Shown here piece after piece: positions 18,015 to 27,494 of a stretch of DNA of 64,000 nt. Below the pieces are notes generated by a model. The model was not told where the DNA came from. It was given only the letters and a program-made list of their open reading frames with translations, and ran no database searches. The first letter of the stretch is position 1, and each line of letters opens with the position of its first letter. The DNA is taken from positions 48,770 to 112,769 of the forward strand of contig CANRYS010000012.1 in NCBI GenBank assembly GCA_947644305.1. The letters run 5' to 3'. This DNA comes from an uncultured Roseburia sp. (GTDB lineage: Bacteria > Bacillota > Clostridia > Lachnospirales > Lachnospiraceae). A program made the translations under genes and the position numbers.

Positions 18015-19670
18015 CTATTCCCAGGCGAAACTTCCATCGTCTCTTATTACATCACCGAGCTCTTTATAGTCAAAGTTTCTAAATTCTGCTTTGGCATCGT
18101 AGTAAGCATAATCGACGCATGCCATACCGACGAAAGCTCCTGTAAAGAATCCACCGTAGCTTTGTAATACATAGTCATCGGACAGGATAGCAGCATCCAG
18201 GGTAACCGGGATCTCCTTAAAAGTTTTTCCATCAAAGGAATATTCATAAGTATAACTCTCTTTTCTAACCTTTGTGCGGAACCAGACATCTGCACCCTCT
18301 GGCACCGGAATGGCATCATCTCTCAGAAAAGAAGTATAGTTTCCGCGGTCACACTGTGTCACCTCGATCACCCGGCCATTTTTCTCATTCCATGTCACAA
18401 AGGCAAAGGACCAGTGCCTGTCGTTGTAGTAGTTTGTCAGTCCAGCCATCTGCTGATAGGAAAATGGATCGTAGCTTACTTTTACAGATGCATCAAAGTA
18501 AAATGCTTGCCAGCGCTTGGCAACCAAGGACAATTCGTGTGTGTTGCAGAGAGATCCCTGCCCGCGGAGAATAAGTTTGCCGTCACCAGTGCTGCCCATC
18601 TCATCGCTAAAAGGTACACGAAGGGTATTCCACTCGTCGTGAAGCAGGGATGAATCAAATTCATCATGGAAAGAGTGATCTGCCGGTGCGGCAGTCTCTA
18701 TGCCATCGGCTGGTGCATCCACATAGACAGAGCCGCCGTGTCCACCGTCGATTCTTGGCCAGCCTTCATCATCCCAGTATACCTTTTGGATGGATGTCTC
18801 CCGTCCCAGTGTGCAATAACCACGGGGATCGATGCAGGATTCATTTTCATGAGTCCAAGGACGCCCACACAGACTGGCGTAATACCACTCGCCGCCAGGT
18901 GTCTCTACCAGAGCGCCATGTCCCTGTTTCTGGATGCCCAGATATGGGGTATCGAAGTTTGTGATAAAAGGTCCGTCTGGTTCTGTTTCAAAACTGAGCT
19001 CATCCAGAGTACGGGATCTTGCCACAACTTCCTGATGTGTGTACACGGTACCGCCCTGGGCAGCAAAAAGATAATAATAACCATTTATCTTATAGAGATG
19101 GGGCCCTTCTACAAGCTTTACTTCTGTACCATTATAAATATTTCGTGCTGTTTCTGGTTTTAACTTCATGGAAGCAGTATCAAACTCTGTCAGTGTAATG
19201 CCGTTGAATCCATGGTGATATTCACGGTGATCCCATGTCTGTTGCACCAAATATTTTCTTCCGTCCTCATCATGGAACAGAGAGGCGTCGAATCCCACGC
19301 CATTGACACGAATCGGGTCAGACCAGGGACCACGGATATCCTCTGCCGTCGTAATATAGTTGACCATATCCTTAAAGGATCCCTCAGTTATTTTGACATC
19401 AGTGTAAACAAGCCAGAATTTTCCGTCAGCATAGGAAAGATCTGGGGCCCAGATACCGCCAGAAGAAGGATTCCCCTTCATGTCTAGCAGTGTTGTCGTA
19501 GATAATGGGGAAGGGAGCAGATTCCAGTGGATCATGTCCTTTGATTCATGCAGACGCACGCCCGGAAACCACTCAAAAGTAGAGTTCGCTATGTAATAGG
19601 TATCATCCACGCGGATAATGGAAGGGTCAGCGTGAAAGCCGGGTAAAACCGGATTTTTTAATTGTTTCAT
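18015..19670 (-). CDS. GH43 beta-xylosidase / arabinofuranosidase
   Basis: NPVLPGFHADPSIIRVDDTYYIANSTFEWFPGV; C-terminal beta-sandwich; no signal peptide. Confidence 0.94.
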   Translation of the reverse strand: MKQLKNPVLPGFHADPSIIRVDDTYYIANSTFEWFPGVRLHESKDMIHWNLLPSPLSTTTLLDMKGNPSSGGIWAPDLSYADGKFWLVYTDVKITEGSFKDMVNYITTAEDIRGPWSDPIRVNGVGFDASLFHDEDGRKYLVQQTWDHREYHHGFNGITLTEFDTASMKLKPETARNIYNGTEVKLVEGPHLYKINGYYYLFAAQGGTVYTHQEVVARSRTLDELSFETEPDGPFITNFDTPYLGIQKQGHGALVETPGGEWYYASLCGRPWTHENESCIDPRGYCTLGRETSIQKVYWDDEGWPRIDGGHGGSVYVDAPADGIETAAPADHSFHDEFDSSLLHDEWNTLRVPFSDEMGSTGDGKLILRGQGSLCNTHELSLVAKRWQAFYFDASVKVSYDPFSYQQMAGLTNYYNDRHWSFAFVTWNEKNGRVIEVTQCDRGNYTSFLRDDAIPVPEGADVWFRTKVRKESYTYEYSFDGKTFKEIPVTLDAAILSDDYVLQSYGGFFTGAFVGMACVDYAYYDAKAEFRNFDYKELGDVIRDDGSFAWE

Positions 19671-19961
19671 AAGATGATGTAAACCTCCGTTCTTATAATT
19701 TATTTACTTTAATTTTGTGCGGAAGGCACAAGCCAAGTGCAATGCTTGCATTCCAATTTGGCACCGCCCGCGAACGTGAAAAACTCACAAAGCGTGTTTC
19801 TCATCGTTTCAGTGCACATTTTCAGCAAAAATATATCCAAAAGGATTTATTGCATCTTAGATAAGTATAAATGCTTTTGGGATAAATGACAAGATTTTAG
19901 TTGAAAAAAAAGCGGAAAATGCTATACTTAAAGTTAAATAAGAAATAAGGGAATTGATTCT

Positions 19962-20474
19962 ATGAAAGCAGATCTTACCGGGGACGGAATTCCAGAAAAT
20001 ATTCAGATCGATGAGAGAGCGGCTATGGAACCTATGACTGGTGATGAGCCAACCATTCGGGTTTTTTCTGGAAAGACAGGAGAGATGATTTGGTCTCTCC
20101 CAGTAAATACGGTTCATGGGGGATGGAATAATGTGTATTTGTACAGGGATGGTGGGAAGTCTTTTCTTATGACGTGGAAGCCTGCCATGTACCAGGGAGC
20201 GGCTGATTATGAGTGGAAGGTTTTTTCTCTTACAGAAGATGGGAAGGAAAAGATACTGGCATCGGACTTTTTTGAGTTTGATCTGAACAATCCAAAGAAG
20301 AGCGATCCAGAGCGGTTACAAATGTTTTCTAAAAAATTAAATGAATATTTAAAAAAGGCTCAGATGCTTATCAGTACCCAGGAAGGCATGCTCCGCATTG
20401 GGAATCAAGGTACAAGCGGAGAAAGTGAATACTACGATCCTTCAATAGTTCTGGAGGAGATGGAACAGGTTTAG
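19962..20474 (+). CDS. Conserved hypothetical protein with VCBS/FG-GAP-like N-terminus
   Basis: MKADLTGDGIPENIQIDE...; 170-aa ORF ending before a terminator hairpin. Confidence 0.6.
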   Translation: MKADLTGDGIPENIQIDERAAMEPMTGDEPTIRVFSGKTGEMIWSLPVNTVHGGWNNVYLYRDGGKSFLMTWKPAMYQGAADYEWKVFSLTEDGKEKILASDFFEFDLNNPKKSDPERLQMFSKKLNEYLKKAQMLISTQEGMLRIGNQGTSGESEYYDPSIVLEEMEQV

Positions 20475-20503
20475 ATGGTGATCGAAGCATTTTACAGGTA
20501 ATT

Positions 20504-20548
20504 ATTGGACTGGCATGTCGAATATAAACGTGTCAGTCCAATTTTTCA
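20504..20548 (+). terminator. Terminator hairpin
   Basis: ATTGGACTGgCATG...CGTGtCAGTCCAATTTTT. Confidence 0.7.
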
Positions 20549-20589
20549 GTTAGGGCAAATAATTTTTGGCCCCAACATGATTATATGTG

Positions 20590-21354
20590 TCATGACGAAA
20601 GCCATGAAGCAATGTTGTCAAAATCAATCAAAAGTTCTCCATGATAGATATTGACTGGGACAGGTTGATTCAGGCCACATATCTTAGGATAGATTACATC
20701 TTCTTCGAAGAAGTAGATGAGAAGTTTTTTCTGATAGGGATCCAGAATCCAGTATTCCAGGACACCGGCATCGGCATATTTGGAAAGTTTTTTAAAACAG
20801 TCTTTCTTTTTGCTGGAAGGGGATAATACTTCCAATACAAAGTCCGGCGCTCCATAAATGCCCCAGTCGCACAATTTCTCATCCTGTTTTTCACATAGTA
20901 CGATCATGTCTGGCTGCACCATGGTTTTGTTATCCCGGTCCAGTTGAACATCTAGCGGGGACATCAGAGGCAAACAATGTCCGTCCTGTTCCAGAATATA
21001 ATTGGAAAACTGGCGATAAATTTCGCCGCATATGCGTTGATGCAGTACAGTAGGTGCGGACATATCGTAAAATGTGCCATCAATGAGCTCCCGGCGCTGG
21101 TCCTCTGGTAATGCATAATAGTCACCTACGGTGAAGGTGTCGGCATGATTTGTGGAATAAGCGTAACTTTCATGTAATGTAGGTGAATCTTGAAAAAGTT
21201 TTTCCAAAGCCATCAAAGTGTCATAGCGAGGATGGGTAGTTTCACCGGAAAAAATCTTCTGTATGGTGCCTAATGGGATGCCGGATAATTCAGACATCAT
21301 AGAATAGGAATATCCTCGCTCTGTTTTTTTTTGTTTCATTTCATCAATCGTCAT
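20590..21354 (-). CDS. XRE-type HTH fused to Uma2-family (DUF820, PD-(D/E)XK-like) endonuclease domain
   Basis: N-terminal HTH (YSMMSELSGIPLGTIQKIFSGETTHPRYDTLMALEKLF) then Uma2 signature (VQPDMIVLCE...APDFVLEVLSPSSKKKD...YWILDP). Confidence 0.85.
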   Translation of the reverse strand: MTIDEMKQKKTERGYSYSMMSELSGIPLGTIQKIFSGETTHPRYDTLMALEKLFQDSPTLHESYAYSTNHADTFTVGDYYALPEDQRRELIDGTFYDMSAPTVLHQRICGEIYRQFSNYILEQDGHCLPLMSPLDVQLDRDNKTMVQPDMIVLCEKQDEKLCDWGIYGAPDFVLEVLSPSSKKKDCFKKLSKYADAGVLEYWILDPYQKKLLIYFFEEDVIYPKICGLNQPVPVNIYHGELLIDFDNIASWLSS

Positions 21355-21618
21355 AAGCTCACCCCTCACTCTGGAATATTTTGATTGATTAAGTATATTA
21401 TACATAATTTTTTGTGCGTGGTCAAGAAAAACTAAAAAAATAACCGAAAAAAAACCGTAATGTCACCATATTCGATTTGTTCTTATATAAGCTTTCACAA
21501 GCAGTAGAATTATAAAGAGAAAAAAATAAATAGATTTTACAGTAGAGAAAACATAGTATCTATGCTACAATTATTCTAAGGTTTGTGTAAAAATTAGAAG
21601 GAATTTGAAAGGAAGATT

Positions 21619-21888
21619 GTGATGAAGTGGATCTTGCTTTATTTTTTAATAATAAATGTTTTTAGTTTTTTTCAGATGGGTTTTGATAAAAGGCGGGCAA
21701 AAAGGCATGAGTGGAGAGTTCCGGAAGCGCATCTGTTTTTAGCGGCGCTTGCCGGCGGCAGTGTAGGAAGTATTTTAGGGATGAGGGTATTTCGCCACAA
21801 GACCAGGCATTGGTATTTTGTGTGGGGAATGCCGGCAATTCTCATATTACAGCTCGTGCTACTTGTTGTTTGGGGAGGATGGATTTGA
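21619..21888 (+). CDS. DUF1294 family small membrane protein
   Basis: FDKRRAKRHEWRVPEAHLFLAALAGGSVGSILGMRVFRHKTRHWYF. Confidence 0.85.
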   Translation: MMKWILLYFLIINVFSFFQMGFDKRRAKRHEWRVPEAHLFLAALAGGSVGSILGMRVFRHKTRHWYFVWGMPAILILQLVLLVVWGGWI

Positions 21889-23226
21889 TTGAGTTATGAT
21901 ATGACACGGGGAGATATCACCAGTGGCCTCATAAAGTTTGCCCTGCCATTGATGATTGGCAATCTGTTGCAGCAGGTATATAATATTGCGGACACGCTTA
22001 TCGTGGGCAGATACCTGGGTGAATATGCGCTGGCTGCTGTGGGGTCTTCCTATACACTGATGGTCTTTCTCACTTCTGTTTTGCTGGGGCTCTGCATGGG
22101 AAGCGGCGCTTTTTATTCGATTCAGTTCGGGGCAGGTGAGCAGGATCGCTTAAAAAGAGGAATTTTTCTTTCTTTTGTGGGGATAGGAGGGCTTACGATT
22201 CTGTTAACGGTGGGGTCCTTTTTGGGGATTCAGGGGATTCTGTGGTTTATGAGGGTCCCGGACGGGGTTCAGGGCTGCATGAAAGAATATTTGATCTGTA
22301 TATTCTGGGGGATTCCGGCAGTTTTTATATATAATTTCGTTGCCAGTCTGTTGAGAAGCGTGGGAAATTCTCTAACTCCCCTTATATTTTTAGGGATTTC
22401 TGCGCTTTTAAATGTCGGGCTAGATCTGATGTTTATATTAGCGTTCAGATGGGGTGTGACGGGAGCTGCGTCGGCAACTGTGCTGGCGCAATATGTAGCG
22501 GCAGCAGGAATTTTCATATATTATTTTAAAAAATGTCCCATGCTTTGGGTGGAGAGAGTGCATATGCGATGGGATGGAGGCATTTTAAAAGAAATATCCA
22601 GCTTATCGGTACTTACCTGCCTACAGCAGTCGGTGATGAATTTTGGAATTTTAATGGTACAGGGTCTGGTAAACAGTTTTGGAACCGTGGTGATGGCTGC
22701 ATTTGCGGTAGCAGTAAAAATTGATTCATTTGCCTATTCGCCAGTTCAGGATTTTGGAAATGCCTTTTCTACATATGTTGCACAGAATTATGGTGCGGGA
22801 AAGAAGGAGCGCATCTGGCAGGGAATGAAGAAAGCGGTTTTTCTTGTATTTTTGTTCTGTGTCTTTATCAGCCTGCTGATTAATCTTTTTGCCGGCAGAT
22901 TGATGTCTCTGTTTATCGACGCAGAAAAGACAGAGATATTTTCTGTGGGAATTGGATATCTAAGGATCGAAGCGACCTGCTATTTTGGTATCGGATTGTT
23001 GTTTCTTTTTTATGGTTTCTACCGTGGGATCAAGCGGCCACAGATGTCTCTTATACTGACGGTGCTTTCTCTTGGCAGCAGGGTACTTTTGGCGTATATG
23101 CTGTCCGCAGTACCACAGATCGGGGTAACAGGAATCTGGCTGGCAGTACCTATTGGCTGGGGATTGGCAGATCTGGCTGGCGGTGGATATTATTTGTACC
23201 GAAAAAGGAGATATAGAAAGATATAG
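21889..23226 (+). CDS. MATE family efflux transporter
   Basis: 12-TM MATE pattern (FALPLMIGNLLQQVYNIADTLIVGRYLGEYALAAVG); TTG start abutting upstream stop. Confidence 0.93.
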   Translation: MSYDMTRGDITSGLIKFALPLMIGNLLQQVYNIADTLIVGRYLGEYALAAVGSSYTLMVFLTSVLLGLCMGSGAFYSIQFGAGEQDRLKRGIFLSFVGIGGLTILLTVGSFLGIQGILWFMRVPDGVQGCMKEYLICIFWGIPAVFIYNFVASLLRSVGNSLTPLIFLGISALLNVGLDLMFILAFRWGVTGAASATVLAQYVAAAGIFIYYFKKCPMLWVERVHMRWDGGILKEISSLSVLTCLQQSVMNFGILMVQGLVNSFGTVVMAAFAVAVKIDSFAYSPVQDFGNAFSTYVAQNYGAGKKERIWQGMKKAVFLVFLFCVFISLLINLFAGRLMSLFIDAEKTEIFSVGIGYLRIEATCYFGIGLLFLFYGFYRGIKRPQMSLILTVLSLGSRVLLAYMLSAVPQIGVTGIWLAVPIGWGLADLAGGGYYLYRKRRYRKI

Positions 23227-23256
23227 CTCGATGGTTCAAATTGGCGCCATCGAGCT
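23225..23256 (+). terminator. Terminator hairpin after MATE gene
   Basis: AGCTCGATGG...CCATCGAGCT. Confidence 0.6.
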
Positions 23257-23266
23257 AAGATAAAAA

Positions 23267-23337
23267 AGCAGGCAACGGGAATCGAACCCGCCTCCCCAGC
23301 TTGGGAAGCTGGTGTTCTACCAATGAACTATGCCTGC
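23267..23337 (-). tRNA. tRNA-Gly (CCC)
   Basis: Minus strand GCAGGCA acceptor, CCAGC-TTCCCAA-GCTGG anticodon arm, GCGGGTTCGAATCCCGT T-arm, TGCCTGC+T. Confidence 0.93.
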
Positions 23338-23441
23338 ATACTTCTATTATATCACTGATTGGAGAAAAGTCAAAGGAAATCTTTTTGTATTTAACCTGGC
23401 GACGCCATCGTGCGACGAAGTCGGGAGAAGGAGGAATTGGA

Positions 23442-26261
23442 TTGAAACTGGATTGGAAAGAATATACGAATACGGTGAGGCAGGCGGCAGCAGAGGGCTG
23501 TGTACTTTTAAAAAATGATATGGGGGTACTCCCTCTGAAAAGTGGTGAAAAGATAGCGGTGTTTGGACGGATTCAGCGCCATTATTATAAGAGTGGGACC
23601 GGCTCTGGAGGCATGGTGAATGTATCTAGAGTGGTGGGCATTCTGGATGCACTTCTAGAGGAATGTTCCCTCTGTGTGGATAAGGAGCTCCTTGGAGTGT
23701 ATGACAGGTGGGAACAGACAAATCCCTTTGATGAAGGACTGGGTTGGGCAAACGAGCCCTGGTCCCAGGTGGAGATGCCAGTGAGTAATGTGCTGGTAAA
23801 AGATGCGAGACAGAGAAATGATACGGCACTGATACTGATTGGAAGGACGGCGGGAGAAGATCAGGATAATGTAGATGAAAAGGGAGCTTACCGATTGTCA
23901 GATACAGAAGCCGATCTGATTGAAAAGGTGACAGAATATTTTAACAGGGTGGTAGTGATCTTTAATGTCGGAAGTATTATGGATATGTCCCATCCATGCC
24001 TCAAAAAGTGCCAGGCGATCCTGTATGGTTGGCAGGGAGGCATGGTCGGAGGCTATGGGGTGGCGGATGTGCTGACGGGCAGGGTAAATCCGTCGGGGCG
24101 ACTTGCTGACACGATAGCGGAAAAGATAGAAGATTACCCCTCTACTGCTAATTTTGGCGATGGGGTGAGAAATTATTATCAAGAAGATATTTACGTGGGC
24201 TATCGTTATTTTGAGACGGTGGCGAAGGAAAAGGTGATGTATCCTTTTGGGTACGGTTTGTCTTATTCAGAATTTATGGAAGAGGTGAATGAGTTTCAGG
24301 AGAGTGATGGTGAGATCACCCTTACTGTGACAATTCATAATACCGGGAACAGGATTGGCAGGCAGGTGGTGCAGATTTATGTGGAAGCGCCCCAGGGAGC
24401 GTTGGGAAAGCCGGCCAGGGTATTAGCTGGTTTTGACAAGACCAGACAACTGGACCCAGGTGAAAAGGAGGAGCTAAAGTTCCATATTCTTCCCTATACC
24501 TTTGCTTCCTATGATGACCAGGGAGTGACGGGACATGCTTTTTCGTATGTGCTGGAACCTGGCGAATACCGGGTATATGCAGGGAGAAATGTAAGAGACG
24601 CTGTCTGCGGGGGAACGTTTTTTCTGGAAGAGATAAAGATTATAGAACAGTTGTCCCAGAATCTGGCGCCGGTGCTTCCTTTTCAGCGGATGAAGCCGGA
24701 GGCGCCGCCAGAGGGAGAAGATGGCTGGTACATGGCATACGAAGAGGTGCCACTGGGGGAAAAAGTGGATCAGGTCAAGCGTGCGAGGCATCTGCCGCAA
24801 GAAATACCCTATACCGGAGATCAGGGATTCCAATTAAAGGATGTGGCAGAGGGAAGCATAACCATGGAACAGTTTGTGGCACAATTTAGTGAGGAAGATT
24901 TATCCTGTATCATCCGGGGAGAGGGGCTGGGAAGTCCCAAAGTCACCCTGGGAACAGCGGCTGCCTATGGAGGAGTGTCAAAACATCTAGCTGCCATGGG
25001 GATTCCCTGTGGTTGCTGCGCAGACGGTCCTTCAGGGATGCGCATCGACTGTGGAATAAAGGCATTTAGCCTGCCCAACGGTACGATGCTGGCATGTACT
25101 TTTGATCCGTCGCTGGTCCAGAAAATATATTCATTTACTGGGAAGGAGATGGTCAACAGCCGCATTGACAATATTCTGGGCCCCGGGATGAACATTCACC
25201 GCAATCCTCTGAACGGAAGAAACTTTGAGTATTTTTCTGAAGATCCCTATTTGACGGGAAAGATCGCAGCGGCACAGGTGAGAGGACTGAAAGAAGCAGG
25301 AGTTACCGGAACTCTGAAACATTTTGCTGCCAATAACCAGGAGACAAAGAGGACGGAGTCCGATTCTGTGATATCCGAGCGAGCGCTGCGGGAGATTTAT
25401 CTGAAAGGGTTTGAAATCGCTGTGAAAGAGGGCGGCGCCGATTCTGTCATGACCACCTATGGTTCATTGAATGGTGTGTGGACGGCGGGAAGGTATGAAC
25501 TCAACACCTCGATTTTGCGTGATGAGTGGGGGTTCGAAGGCATCGTGATGACAGACTGGTGGGCAAAGGTCAGCGGCCAGGACCGGGAGGAGCCGGCACG
25601 GGGAAATGATTTTGCCTCTATGATAAGAGCTCAAAACGACCTCTATATGGTCTGCCCGGAAGGGGATAAAAATCTCACTGGGGACAACACCCTCTCTGAG
25701 CTGGAAAGTGGAGGACTGAAAAAAGGAGAGCTGCAGCGCAGCGCTATGAATATATGCAGGCAGTTGATGAGATCACCGGCGTATCTGCGGAAGATCGGAA
25801 AAGAATGCAAGGTTGAGATTATAAACCGCCCAGTAGAGATGGAAGACTTCTGTGTAGAAGATATCGAATATTATGAGGTAAATGACGTGGCAGAGTTTTC
25901 GGTGGAGCGGGTAAACACGTCCAAAGACAGCGATTTTGTATTTGCCATATCGGTAAAAAGCCAGGGAATTTATGAGATGGAAATTGAATTCTGCTCCGAT
26001 CTGGGGCTGATGGCACAGATTCCTATGACTGTTTTTGCCCAAAGCGTACCCATCGGCGCCATCACTTTTAACGGAACTGGTGGACAGTGGCAGACGGTGA
26101 CAAAAAGAATTTGTATCGGGGCGAAATATGGTGTTCTGAGACTGCATTTTGCCCAGAGTGGAGCCAGACTGAAGACCATGCGATTCCGGCTTGTGGAAAA
26201 GGCAGAAGACGAAAATAATCCGATGGATGTATCGGGAGAATACGAGATGGGATTCCGTTAG
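23442..26261 (+). CDS. GH3 beta-glucosidase/xylosidase with reversed domain order (GH3_C - Fn3-like - GH3_N)
   Basis: GH3_C-like block first (AAAEGCVLLKNDMGVLPLKSGEKIAVFG ... FGYGLSYSEF), then GH3_N (MGIPCGCCADGPSGMR ... GPGMNIHRNPLNGRNFEYFSEDP ... GIVMTDWW). Start set at TTG 23442 behind GGAGGA because the listed ORF start overlaps the tRNA. Confidence 0.92.
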   Translation: MKLDWKEYTNTVRQAAAEGCVLLKNDMGVLPLKSGEKIAVFGRIQRHYYKSGTGSGGMVNVSRVVGILDALLEECSLCVDKELLGVYDRWEQTNPFDEGLGWANEPWSQVEMPVSNVLVKDARQRNDTALILIGRTAGEDQDNVDEKGAYRLSDTEADLIEKVTEYFNRVVVIFNVGSIMDMSHPCLKKCQAILYGWQGGMVGGYGVADVLTGRVNPSGRLADTIAEKIEDYPSTANFGDGVRNYYQEDIYVGYRYFETVAKEKVMYPFGYGLSYSEFMEEVNEFQESDGEITLTVTIHNTGNRIGRQVVQIYVEAPQGALGKPARVLAGFDKTRQLDPGEKEELKFHILPYTFASYDDQGVTGHAFSYVLEPGEYRVYAGRNVRDAVCGGTFFLEEIKIIEQLSQNLAPVLPFQRMKPEAPPEGEDGWYMAYEEVPLGEKVDQVKRARHLPQEIPYTGDQGFQLKDVAEGSITMEQFVAQFSEEDLSCIIRGEGLGSPKVTLGTAAAYGGVSKHLAAMGIPCGCCADGPSGMRIDCGIKAFSLPNGTMLACTFDPSLVQKIYSFTGKEMVNSRIDNILGPGMNIHRNPLNGRNFEYFSEDPYLTGKIAAAQVRGLKEAGVTGTLKHFAANNQETKRTESDSVISERALREIYLKGFEIAVKEGGADSVMTTYGSLNGVWTAGRYELNTSILRDEWGFEGIVMTDWWAKVSGQDREEPARGNDFASMIRAQNDLYMVCPEGDKNLTGDNTLSELESGGLKKGELQRSAMNICRQLMRSPAYLRKIGKECKVEIINRPVEMEDFCVEDIEYYEVNDVAEFSVERVNTSKDSDFVFAISVKSQGIYEMEIEFCSDLGLMAQIPMTVFAQSVPIGAITFNGTGGQWQTVTKRICIGAKYGVLRLHFAQSGARLKTMRFRLVEKAEDENNPMDVSGEYEMGFR

Positions 26262-26285
26262 GTTTATCTTGCCAGGAATCCCGAA

Positions 26286-27137
26286 ATGGGGGATAAGATG
26301 GAGATTCTGTTAGGAATTATATTGACTGTGTTGGTGCTCATAAATGCCGCACTGGTGTTTATGGCACTTAGGAAAGACAGATCTGGGAAACCAGATGTCG
26401 GATCAGAACAGATGCGCCGGGATGTCGACGAATTGAAGCGAATATTCACTGGGGTGAAAACGCGGGGAATCTGGGGAGAGTGGCAGTTGGGGAGCATTCT
26501 GGAGGAGACACTGACCAGTGAGCAGTATGAGACAGAGTGTATGGTGATTCCCGGAAGTACGAACCGGGTAGAATATGCGGTAAAACTTCCGGGGCGGTTT
26601 GAACAGACGGTATATCTGCCCATAGATTCCAAATTCCCCCTGGACGCTTATCTTCATCTGGAAGAGGCGCGAAACAGCGGAAACCGGGAGATGATGGAGG
26701 ACGCTGAGATTTTATTTAAGAACCGGGTTCGGGGATTTGCCAAAGAAATTCGTGATAAGTATATTATGCCGCCATATACTACGAATTTTGGTATTCTATT
26801 TTTCCCGGTGGAATCGGTCTATGTAGAAGCAGTGAAGTGTGGACTGGGGCAGGAGCTGATGAGAAAATACCAGATCACCATGGCCTCTCCGGAAAGCCTC
26901 TCTGTACTTATCAATACACTGCAGATGGGATTCCGGACACTGGAAATTGAAGAAAAGAGCAGTGAGGCATGGCGGGTGCTGACGGAAGTCCGCTCTGAGG
27001 TAGAGAAATATGAGGAGGTTCTGCTCAACCTGCAGAAGCGGATTGAGCAGACAGGAAAAGAACTGGAACTTTTGGTGGGAAGGCGTACCAGGATGTTGAA
27101 GAAAAAACTGGAACGGCTGGATCAGGAAGATTCTTGA
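26286..27137 (+). CDS. rmuC: RmuC family DNA recombination protein
   Basis: GIWGEWQLGSILEETLTSEQY ... LPIDSKFPLDAYLHLEEA ... LMASPESLSVLINTLQMGFRTL. Confidence 0.9.
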   Translation: MGDKMEILLGIILTVLVLINAALVFMALRKDRSGKPDVGSEQMRRDVDELKRIFTGVKTRGIWGEWQLGSILEETLTSEQYETECMVIPGSTNRVEYAVKLPGRFEQTVYLPIDSKFPLDAYLHLEEARNSGNREMMEDAEILFKNRVRGFAKEIRDKYIMPPYTTNFGILFFPVESVYVEAVKCGLGQELMRKYQITMASPESLSVLINTLQMGFRTLEIEEKSSEAWRVLTEVRSEVEKYEEVLLNLQKRIEQTGKELELLVGRRTRMLKKKLERLDQEDS

Positions 27138-27162
27138 GGGTTTTTTTGTCAAGTAAAGTGTG

Positions 27163-27331
27163 ACTAAAGTCGCGAGAGCGGCAGTGGCAAGCTTGCTTGT
27201 CCACTGACATTTGAGCGACGGACATCATGAGTACGAGCGAAGCGAAGTACGAATGTGCCTGTTCGAAGCACAGGGTCACACGCTTTTCACGAATTGTTTG
27301 TGCCGCCTGTGGCGGCATGTTTGAAAGTGTG
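27163..27331. repeat. About 169-bp hairpin-rich element inserted in an IS256-like terminus
   Basis: Flanked by AAAGTGTG direct repeats (27155-27162 and 27324-27331, the second copy lying within this interval); contains CAGTGGCAAGC/GCTTGtCCACTG, TGTGC/GCACA and GCCGCC-TGT-GGCGGC hairpins. Confidence 0.5.
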
Positions 27332-27494
27332 TAAGTTTTTTTGGTCGTCATAGACGGGATCGTCGTCGGGTAAACACAATTCAAAGAAACTGAAGTTGAT
27401 TTTCTGTTGCCTAATTGAGAAAATTCGTTATAATATTTATTGTTGATCATAGTTACATTATAACATGTAACGGAGGAAAGATGGTTGTCGTTAG

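Noticed and set aside
23301-23441. N-terminal extension of the GH3 ORF
   Set aside because: Overlaps the antisense tRNA-Gly; better start is TTG 23442 with GGAGGA upstream.
27320-27420. Potential riboswitch upstream of the IS4 remnant
   Set aside because: Sequence is explained as an IS256-type end and the hairpin insert; no conserved aptamer recognised.
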